This document shows positions 1-4,643 of a DNA stretch of 5,042 nt, piece after piece; positions within the stretch are counted from its first letter, which is position 1, and each line of letters starts with the position of its first letter. The notes beneath the pieces are model-generated. The model was given only the letters and a program-made list of their open reading frames with translations, did no database searches and was not told the origin of the DNA. Location of the stretch: positions 1-5,042 of the forward strand of contig JAFUJE010000053.1 in assembly GCA_017473795.1 (NCBI GenBank), read 5' to 3'. This DNA is from Clostridia bacterium. GTDB lineage: Bacteria; Bacillota; Clostridia; Christensenellales; UBA1242. The position numbers and the translations under genes are program-made.

Positions 1-1269
1 AATAATTGCATCGTAATTAGTGGACTGTTGTTGGAGGTATTCTGCTAATTTTTGTGTAGTGGCGATATATTTAACTTTTAGCTGACGACTTAAATCAAGA
101 GCACGACCACCTTCTATTGGTTTTCCACGGGCTGCATAGGTTTTATAGAGTACCAAATTAGGAACTTCACTCAGTACTTTAATAAAGTCTGACCAAAGGG
201 CTAACGTGCGTGTATACGTATGTGGCTGAAAGACTAACAGAAATTTGGAATACAAGTTTTTTGCGGTTTGAAGAGTCGTTAAAATCTCACGTGGGTGGTG
301 AGCATAATCTAAAATAACGGGTGTGTTTCCTATTTTAGCAAAGTTCTGGAAGCGACGTGCTACACCTTTAAATTTAGCAATTGCACGATAAATAGCAGCA
401 AAACTTATTCCATTAACCAAACCACAAGTAATAGCGGCTAAAGCGTTTAAAACATTATGCAAACCTGGAACATGAATTTTAAAACAAGGGATTTGATAAA
501 AATTACCAAAAACTTGTGAGTTTATCGCCAAATCAAAACTATATCCACCGTCGCTTAAACGCCGCAAATTTTTTGTATGAACATCACCTATTTTTAAACC
601 AAAAGTAATTGTACGTTTTTTACCCTTTAAATGTAAACTGTTTACATCGGCAGCGTTTTTAATGAGTATTTCACTTTGAGTAGCAAACTGACTAAAACAA
701 CGTTTAATTTCTTCTAAATCACGATAGCAATCAAGATGGTCGGCATCAACATTAGTTATGACTGCAACATACGGCTTTAATTTCAAAAAACTTTTTCGAA
801 ATTCACAAGCTTCAGTAATAAACCACTGCTTGCCGCCAATTTGCAAATTGTCTTGTACTCCATTGTGTATGGTTGGATAGCGTCCGCCCTCGTTAAAAAT
901 AGAACCAATCATCGCCGTGGTCGAACTTTTACCATGACAACCGGCGATTGCAATCAACTGACGATACCGTTTGGCAATTTGCGCCAATAAGACTTCACGA
1001 TAAACAATTTTTATACCGCCTTTTTGCGCTGCTAACAATTCGGGATTATCGTCAACAATCGCTCCGTTAATTACCAAATAGTCTACTGGTTCGTGTTGTA
1101 AGTTTGTCTCGGAATGACCAATATAAACCGGAATTCCAAGGTTTTTTAGTTCTTGCGTATTGGCCGATTCAATAGCATCACTACCGGCAACTTGTTTACC
1201 TTGATACCAAAGCATTTTAGCTAAAGCTGACATCGACACACCACCAATTCCAACAAAAAAATAACGCAC
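1..1269 (-). CDS. murC: UDP-N-acetylmuramate--L-alanine ligase MurC, C-terminus cut off by window edge
   Basis: MurC is the cytoplasmic ATP-dependent ligase that adds L-alanine to UDP-MurNAc, the first amino acid of the peptidoglycan stem peptide. 423 residues are visible. The family usually has about 440-470, so only the end of the C-terminal domain is missing. In order: an N-terminal Rossmann motif FVGIGGVSMSALA (residues 5-17); the ATP loop AGCHGKSSTT (109-118), where most MurCs have GTHGKTTT; EACEFRKSFL (153-162) followed by NVDADHLD (173-180); PGLHNVLNALAA (268-279); the C-terminal ligase motifs DYAHHPREI (321-329) and FQPHTYTRT (348-356); and YAARGKPIEGG (378-388). I chose the GTG at 1269-1267 because it gives the normal MurC N-terminus and an in-frame TAA lies seven codons upstream. 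No Shine-Dalgarno sequence is visible, and the GTG lies inside a hairpin (see the terminator entry). It follows rpsR by 53 bp on the same strand, so it is probably read from the ribosomal protein operon. Confidence 0.95.
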   Translation of the reverse strand, partial: MRYFFVGIGGVSMSALAKMLWYQGKQVAGSDAIESANTQELKNLGIPVYIGHSETNLQHEPVDYLVINGAIVDDNPELLAAQKGGIKIVYREVLLAQIAKRYRQLIAIAGCHGKSSTTAMIGSIFNEGGRYPTIHNGVQDNLQIGGKQWFITEACEFRKSFLKLKPYVAVITNVDADHLDCYRDLEEIKRCFSQFATQSEILIKNAADVNSLHLKGKKRTITFGLKIGDVHTKNLRRLSDGGYSFDLAINSQVFGNFYQIPCFKIHVPGLHNVLNALAAITCGLVNGISFAAIYRAIAKFKGVARRFQNFAKIGNTPVILDYAHHPREILTTLQTAKNLYSKFLLVFQPHTYTRTLALWSDFIKVLSEVPNLVLYKTYAARGKPIEGGRALDLSRQLKVKYIATTQKLAEYLQQQSTNYDAII

Positions 1270-1289
1270 AAATCTATATATGCGTTATT
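1255..1289 (-). terminator. Terminator-like hairpin plus T-run spanning the murC start codon (possible attenuator)
   Basis: Read on the minus strand, AATAACGCA (1289-1281) pairs perfectly with TGCGTTATT (1268-1260) across a 12-base loop. After the stem come five more T (1259-1255), and the stem is preceded by AAAG. This is the shape of an intrinsic terminator for the rpsF-ssb-rpsR transcript, although only three of nine pairs are G-C, so its strength is uncertain. The second and third bases of the murC GTG lie in the descending arm, and the T-run encodes the Phe residues at murC positions 4-5. It may be a leaky terminator, an attenuator, or a structure that limits murC translation. Which one cannot be decided from sequence. 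Confidence 0.45.
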
Positions 1290-1322
1290 CTTTGATACTG
1301 CTATTTAATTTAAACAGTGAAA

Positions 1323-1643
1323 TTACAATAAGCCCATAGTTTTAGCAACTTTAACAGCACGAGCTAATTCACGTTGATGAGCTGCACATAAACCTGTTTG
1401 ACGACGTGGGAAAATTTTTCCACCTTCAGAAATATATTTTTTCAAACGAGGATCTTTATAGTCAATGTACAACGGACGTTTAGCTTCGTCTTTTTCCATA
1501 CAGAAAGCGCAAACACGGCGTTTTTGTCTAGGGGCACGTTTTTCTTTACGTTCTTCAGATACTTCCCCAGAATTTTTCTTCGCCTTGTTTTCTTGACGAC
1601 TTAATTCTTCGATAACTTCACGTGTCGATAAATTTTCTCCCAT
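1323..1643 (-). CDS. rpsR: 30S ribosomal protein S18, with long charged N-terminal extension
   Basis: S18 binds the central domain of 16S rRNA as a heterodimer with S6, encoded two genes upstream. The conserved core covers roughly residues 40-106: RRVCAFC, then [19 protein letters not shown], then [23 protein letters not shown]. The Cys45-x-x-Cys48 and Cys86-x-x-His89 pairs suggest the zinc-ribbon ('C+') form of S18. The protein has 106 residues against the usual 75-90. The extra length is an N-terminal segment of about 40 residues, rich in Lys, Glu and Arg, probably flexible. The ATG at 1643 is supported by AAAAGGAGT (1648-1656), which lies entirely between ssb and this gene, five bases from the ATG. 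The gap to ssb is 15 bp. It is the third gene of the rpsF-ssb-rpsR operon. Confidence 0.97.
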   Translation of the reverse strand: MGENLSTREVIEELSRQENKAKKNSGEVSEERKEKRAPRQKRRVCAFCMEKDEAKRPLYIDYKDPRLKKYISEGGKIFPRRQTGLCAAHQRELARAVKVAKTMGLL

Positions 1644-1658
1644 AATTACTCCTTTTAA

Positions 1659-2048
1659 TTAAAATGGCAATGAATCATCAGCAATTGGCTTCATTTCTAC
1701 ATTGTTGGTTTGATCATATGAATTGCTGGGATTATCACCTTTACGATCCAAAAATTCTACAGCATCTGCAGTAACTTCAACAGAAGTGCGTTTATTGCCT
1801 TCTTTGTCTTCATAATTACGAATTTGAATATCACCACTGATAGCTACTTTACTGCCTTTTTTGATAAATTTAGCACAATTTTCGCCTAACATTCTCCATG
1901 CTGTAATATTGTAAAAATCAGTCTCTTGATTTCCACCAACACGGCGATTAACAGCGATACCAAACTTACAAACACTGGCACCAGAAGTACCAACTGTTGA
2001 CAATTCAGGATCTCTTGTTAAATTACCAACTAAAAAAACTTTATTCAT
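1659..2048 (-). CDS. ssb: Single-stranded DNA-binding protein SSB
   Basis: SSB coats single-stranded DNA during replication, repair and recombination and recruits partner proteins through its C-terminal tip. The N-terminal OB fold (about residues 1-105) begins MNKVFLVGNLTRDPEL and includes the typical TDFYNITAWRMLGENCAKFIKKGSKVAISGDI block. After it comes a short linker rich in Asn and polar residues (about 106-123), then the acidic interaction tip DDSLPF (124-129). At 129 residues it is short compared with the roughly 170 of the Bacillus subtilis protein, mainly because the linker is short. The ATG at 2048 is served by a ribosome binding site lying inside the last codons of rpsF, which suggests translational coupling. 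Its place between rpsF and rpsR is the classic bacterial arrangement. Confidence 0.97.
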   Translation of the reverse strand: MNKVFLVGNLTRDPELSTVGTSGASVCKFGIAVNRRVGGNQETDFYNITAWRMLGENCAKFIKKGSKVAISGDIQIRNYEDKEGNKRTSVEVTADAVEFLDRKGDNPSNSYDQTNNVEMKPIADDSLPF

Positions 2049-2054
2049 GGTAAA

Positions 2055-2423
2055 TTATTCTCCTTCTTTAATTTCTTTGGATTCTTTTTCACGCAATTCT
2101 TTCTTTGCTAAATACTCTTCACGAGCTTTTGCACGATTTTGTTTGCGGATAACATCTTGCGCCAACATAACATCTGTTTTAGCAATAAACAAATAACGGT
2201 CAACGCCTTCAGTAATGTTCATCAACGCAGTCATTTTAGCAGGAACATCAGAAGTTGCGCGGAAATTTAATAGGTAATAAAAACCATATTTCTTTTGACC
2301 CATTTTTTCAACGGTTGTTTGATCACCTGCCATTTTTTTGAAACGGCCGATTAATTCTTCACGCTTCGTCTCATTAAGTTTTGCGTCCACAACAATCATA
2401 CATTCATATGCTGTGTTTTCCAT
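2055..2423 (-). CDS. rpsF: 30S ribosomal protein S6
   Basis: S6 is the partner of S18 in the central domain of the small subunit. The sequence begins MENTAYECMIVVDAKL and contains the family features KKYGFYYLLNFRA and GVDRYLFIAKTD. At 122 residues it is longer than the usual 95-100. The extra residues (about 93-122) form a highly charged Lys/Glu/Arg tail that is probably helical or disordered. The ATG at 2423 has a very strong ribosome binding site, AAAAGGAGGT (2428-2437), ending four bases before it. It is the first gene of the rpsF-ssb-rpsR operon, with a promoter and hairpin in its leader. In other bacteria the S6:S18 complex represses this operon by binding the leader; whether that occurs here is untested. 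Confidence 0.97.
   Translation of the reverse strand: MENTAYECMIVVDAKLNETKREELIGRFKKMAGDQTTVEKMGQKKYGFYYLLNFRATSDVPAKMTALMNITEGVDRYLFIAKTDVMLAQDVIRKQNRAKAREEYLAKKELREKESKEIKEGE
2058..2065 (-). promoter_or_regulatory. ssb ribosome binding site inside the end of rpsF
   Basis: AAGGAGAA on the minus strand lies within the last sense codons of rpsF (Glu-Gly-Glu, then TAA) and ends nine bases before the ssb ATG at 2048. The rpsF C-terminal residues are therefore partly dictated by the ssb ribosome binding site. Translation of the two genes is likely coupled, which would keep SSB output tied to S6 synthesis. Confidence 0.75.
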
Positions 2424-2448
2424 GTTTACCTCCTTTTATGGTCTAACG

Positions 2449-2469
2449 CCTGCATGAAATGCATGCAGG
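2449..2469 (-). promoter_or_regulatory. Hairpin in the rpsF leader, candidate S6:S18 autoregulatory site
   Basis: CCTGCATG (2469-2462 on the minus strand) and CATGCAGG (2456-2449) form a perfect 8-bp stem with a 5-base loop. It lies between the predicted rpsF transcription start (near 2479) and the rpsF ribosome binding site (2428-2437). No T-run follows it, so it is not a terminator. Its position fits a translational operator for the S6:S18 complex, a known regulation in many bacteria. However, I do not see the unpaired CCG element that I recall from the described S6:S18 leader motif, so the function is inferred from position only. Confidence 0.5.
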
Positions 2470-2485
2470 AAAAAGATACGTCAAT

Positions 2486-2514
2486 ATCATACACGATTCA
2501 ATGGAAAAATGCAA
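2486..2514 (-). promoter_or_regulatory. Predicted sigma-70-type promoter for rpsF-ssb-rpsR
   Basis: On the minus strand TTGCAT (2514-2509) and TATGAT (2491-2486) are separated by exactly 17 bases. The -10 box matches consensus at five of six positions; the -35 box matches only the first three. Transcription would start near 2479, giving a leader of about 56 bases that contains the hairpin at 2449-2469. Confidence 0.65.
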
Positions 2515-2518
2515 CCAT

Positions 2519-2546
2519 AAATATCTTGCATTATTTAAAGATATTT
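2519..2546. repeat. Perfect 9-bp inverted repeat overlapping the tRNA promoter
   Basis: AAATATCTT (2519-2527) and AAGATATTT (2538-2546) are exact reverse complements separated by 10 bases. The dyad overlaps the -35 box of the tRNA promoter and its spacer. A further ATATCT copy follows at 2553-2558. It could be an operator for a dimeric regulator, or a chance dyad in AT-rich DNA. Confidence 0.4.
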
Positions 2547-2554
2547 GTTATCAT
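2526..2554 (+). promoter_or_regulatory. Predicted sigma-70-type promoter for tRNA-Met
   Basis: TTGCAT (2526-2531) and TATCAT (2549-2554) are separated by 17 bases. The -10 box is five of six to consensus; the -35 box matches at its first three positions. Transcription would start near 2561, only about two bases before the mature tRNA 5' end. It is divergent from the rpsF promoter, with 11 bp between the two -35 boxes. Confidence 0.6.
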
Positions 2555-2562
2555 ATCTATAC

Positions 2563-2638
2563 GGCGATGTAGCACAGCGGTTAATGCACCGAGTTCATAC
2601 CCCGGGTATCGCTGGTTCGATTCCAGCCATCGCCACCA
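2563..2638 (+). tRNA. tRNA-Met (anticodon CAU), elongator type, CCA encoded
   Basis: The 76-base sequence folds as a full cloverleaf. The acceptor stem GGCGATG/CATCGCC is perfect (2563-2569 with 2628-2634). The D stem is GCA/TGC, with GG at 2579-2580 in the loop. The anticodon loop is TTCATAC, with CAT at 2596-2598. The T arm GCTGG-TTCGATT-CCAGC is perfect (2611-2627). Discriminator A2635 is followed by a genomically encoded CCA (2636-2638). The first pair is G-C and the anticodon stem lacks the three G-C pairs of initiators, so this is not the initiator. The loop resembles elongator tRNA-Met rather than the CAU-reading tRNA-Ile, but the latter cannot be fully excluded. One anticodon-stem pair, A2592 with C2602, is a mismatch. 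Confidence 0.95.
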
Positions 2639-2713
2639 ATTGCTCATATCTTACTTGGCAGCATTTTATCTAAAAAAGCGTATTGCTAATAAATTTTTAG
2701 AGAGGAGTTAGTC

Positions 2714-2965
2714 ATGAATGAAATAAAAATTAAATCCATTTATAAACATTTTAAAGGTGATTTATATTTGGTCGAAGATATTGCAATTCATAGTGAAACC
2801 AGAGAAAAATATGTTGTGTACAGAGCCTTATACGGAGATACCGGCTTATATATAAGGCCGTATGACATGTTTGCTTCGGAAGTCGACCACACAAAATATC
2901 CAGATGTAGATCAGAAATACAGATTTGAATTACAAAACATAAAAAGTGTTAAAGAAAGTAAATAG
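2714..2965 (+). CDS. DUF1653-family small protein
   Basis: This 83-residue soluble protein matches the DUF1653 family pattern: YKHFKGDLYLVEDIAIHSET (residues 10-29), then VVYRALYGDTGLYIRPYDMF (34-53), then an acidic stretch and a C-terminal YRFELQN (69-75). Members are usually 60-90 residues and mostly one compact beta-rich domain. No biochemical role is established that I know of. There is no signal peptide or membrane segment. The ATG at 2714 has a good ribosome binding site (GAGAGGAG, with the GGAG about six bases upstream). No clear promoter is visible in the 75 bp after the tRNA and no terminator follows the tRNA, so it may be read through from the tRNA promoter. Its TAG faces the stop of the convergent protease gene, one base away. 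Confidence 0.88.
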   Translation: MNEIKIKSIYKHFKGDLYLVEDIAIHSETREKYVVYRALYGDTGLYIRPYDMFASEVDHTKYPDVDQKYRFELQNIKSVKESK

Positions 2966-2966
2966 T

Positions 2967-3746
2967 CTATTTTAGGCACCGCACAAGTTCAGTATTGGTT
3001 TTATATTTAAGTAACCACTGCTCTAAATTACTTTCAAAAAATTCTATATTCTGTTGGTCAGTGACAACAAATTTAGTTGGGCGTTTTTTATCAATCATTC
3101 GATACACTGCCCACAATGACATTGATGATAAGACAGCACACTGTTTGAACTCTCCTACTTTAGTTCTACCCGCATAACTAAATTTATCATAAAATGTGTT
3201 TTGTTTAAATTCCCAATTGATTTGAATTAACATTACAACTGCAAAAAAAATCCACCACCAATTAAACCAAATTACATTTAAAATTAAAATAATACTAAAA
3301 AATGAATTAGAAGCGATTAGTACAAATTTTGTTGATAAATACAAAGACAAAACCTTACCACCATCTAACGGATAAATGGGCAAAAGATTAATCACACCAA
3401 CCAAGAAGTTAGCCACCACTAAATATTCCAAATAAGCAAAAATCGTTGGCAAAAGCCAAACTATGACGCCAAAAAGCATGCTTAACAACAAACTTGCAAG
3501 CGGTCCGGCTAAATAAATTAAACACTTGTGATATGAACTTAAAATCTTAGTTTGCAAATTTACAGTACCACCAAATGGTGTCAAAGCAAGCTGAGAAATT
3601 GTTACTCCTAAAAATTTCGCCATAACAATATGAGCAACTTCATGTAAGATAACAGCAATTATTAAAGATACAAAAAAACCGGTTGCCGCAAAAAAGACTG
3701 CAACTAAGGCGGTCAAAATGAATAAAGGATGAACGTAAAACCGCAC
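2967..3746 (-). CDS. M50-family (SpoIVFB-like) intramembrane zinc metalloprotease
   Basis: This is a site-2-protease-type enzyme that cleaves substrates within or near the membrane. The zinc site is visible: HEVAH (residues 35-39, with His35, Glu36 and His39) and NLLPIYPLDGGK (120-131, with Asp128 as third ligand). GGTVNL (59-64) and LAGPLASLLLSM (79-90) fit the same family. Hydrophobic segments lie at about 8-34, 75-98, 103-124 and 140-175. The last 80 or so residues are cytoplasmic-like and end in a short domain (VYRMIDKKRPTKFVVTDQQ) that resembles part of the CBS-like tail of SpoIVFB. In Bacillus, SpoIVFB cleaves pro-sigma-K during sporulation. No SpoIVFA partner is seen here, so I do not assign the symbol. 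The GTG at 3746 is the only usable start: an in-frame TAG lies two codons upstream. Its ribosome binding site is weak. It starts 8 bp after the MreB-like gene, so the two are probably co-transcribed and possibly translationally coupled. Confidence 0.88.
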   Translation of the reverse strand: MRFYVHPLFILTALVAVFFAATGFFVSLIIAVILHEVAHIVMAKFLGVTISQLALTPFGGTVNLQTKILSSYHKCLIYLAGPLASLLLSMLFGVIVWLLPTIFAYLEYLVVANFLVGVINLLPIYPLDGGKVLSLYLSTKFVLIASNSFFSIILILNVIWFNWWWIFFAVVMLIQINWEFKQNTFYDKFSYAGRTKVGEFKQCAVLSSMSLWAVYRMIDKKRPTKFVVTDQQNIEFFESNLEQWLLKYKTNTELVRCLK

Positions 3747-3754
3747 AGCCTAAT

Positions 3755-4603
3755 TTATGCATCATATGTTAATTTTAGAAATAATTGTGGGTTTTCCAAC
3801 AATGCACCTGCACCTAATAAAGTTGCATTCTCTTCATCAATTGCTATCATTGATTGTAATTGCAAACTCCAATAAACAGCTTCTGTTAATCCACGAATCC
3901 CCGCACCAACCCTGCCAAACAGGACACCAGTATTAATAATTTGACGCATAACATCGGTGCTTGTTTGTGGTAGCAAATGATTAATCGCCCCGATAATTTG
4001 TGAGTAAACAGGATAAATAGCTTCACGAACTTGTTCTGCTTTCAAAATAAAATCTGGCGTTTTTACATAACGTGTATCGTTTTTCATCAAAGAGGCAATA
4101 TCATGGTAAATACCTGAAGCAGTTTCATAACTTAATTCAATATTAAATTTGTCAGCAACCAAATCAATGATGGCATTAATACAAGAATCTGTACCTACAT
4201 CCAAAATTCCGCTGTACAAAATTTTCTCACCCAAAATAATAGCCAAATCTGTCGCCGTTTCCCCAATCACGACAGACATGACAGGTACTTGTTCGGTAAA
4301 TGGGTAACCAAAATATGCTGCCAACGCAACAGTAGGCTGTATATAAATCAAATCAGAAAACCCAGAATCGTATAAGATTGCTTTTTCACATGCCAACCTT
4401 TCTTCTGTTTCACCAGAAGCCGCAACAACTGCAATCTTTTTTTGTTCTTGATCAGTTAAAACTTGTTTAATTTTCTTTTTCAAATCGCCATCAACTTCTT
4501 CATTAAAAATGATGCCCAGACCACGTTTATACAGTCTAAGGCTATCATTGTTAAAGTTTGCAATAATTTCTATAGGCACAAGATATTGTACATTAAACAC
4601 CAA
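3755..4603 (-). CDS. Diverged MreB-like actin-fold protein, nucleotide-site motifs degenerate
   Basis: The 282-residue protein follows MreB along most of its length. NNDSLRLYKRGLGIIFNEE (18-36) aligns with the MreB start '[21 protein letters not shown]'. IAVVAASGETEERL (57-70) aligns with 'VVICVPSGITEVEK'. VVIGETATDLAII (111-123) aligns with 'VVDIGGGTTEVAVI'. FNIELSYETASGIYHDIAS (153-171) aligns with 'YNLLIGERTAERIKIEIGS'. NTGVLFGRVGAGIRGL (224-239) aligns with 'GIVLTGGGALLRGL'. Three things differ from MreB: the phosphate-1 motif DLGT is gone, the phosphate-2 glycines are largely lost, and about 50 residues corresponding to subdomain IB are absent, so it is shorter than the usual 335 or so. 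It is probably a non-polymerising or non-hydrolysing relative. The start is uncertain: TTG at 4603 or GTG at 4600 follow an in-frame TAG six or seven codons upstream, with only a weak AGG upstream. It sits 8 bp before the protease gene. Confidence 0.75.
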   Translation of the reverse strand: MVFNVQYLVPIEIIANFNNDSLRLYKRGLGIIFNEEVDGDLKKKIKQVLTDQEQKKIAVVAASGETEERLACEKAILYDSGFSDLIYIQPTVALAAYFGYPFTEQVPVMSVVIGETATDLAIILGEKILYSGILDVGTDSCINAIIDLVADKFNIELSYETASGIYHDIASLMKNDTRYVKTPDFILKAEQVREAIYPVYSQIIGAINHLLPQTSTDVMRQIINTGVLFGRVGAGIRGLTEAVYWSLQLQSMIAIDEENATLLGAGALLENPQLFLKLTYDA

Positions 4604-4643
4604 ACAAATGGCAACCTATCTTTTTAGAAAATAATAACATCGA

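Noticed and set aside
1270..1322. A separate promoter for murC
   Set aside because: TATATA near 1275-1280 has no -35-like hexamer 16-18 bases upstream (TAGCAG at that place), so read-through from rpsR is the simpler reading.
1398..1604. 68-codon open frame opposite rpsR
   Set aside because: It is antisense to the conserved S18 core; its Phe-rich product is the shadow of Lys/Glu codons on the true strand.
2563..2638. Initiator tRNA-fMet
   Set aside because: The acceptor stem begins with a G-C pair rather than the C-A mismatch of initiators, and the anticodon stem lacks the three consecutive G-C pairs.
2454..2711. 85-codon open frame on the plus strand
   Set aside because: It runs straight through the rpsF promoter, the tRNA promoter and the whole tRNA-Met gene, has no ribosome binding site and no family resemblance.
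2639..2713. Terminator after the tRNA, or promoter for the DUF1653 gene
   Set aside because: Only a 4-bp TGCT/AGCA pairing precedes a short T-run, and TTGGCA at 2655 has no -10 box at a suitable distance. Neither is convincing.
2845..2856. 12-bp perfect palindrome CTTATATATAAG inside the DUF1653 gene
   Set aside because: It encodes the conserved Gly-Leu-Tyr-Ile part of the family motif and is explained by codon choice in AT-rich DNA.
2995..3177. 60-codon open frame opposite the protease gene
   Set aside because: It is antisense to the C-terminal region of the M50 protease, with no ribosome binding site or recognisable product.
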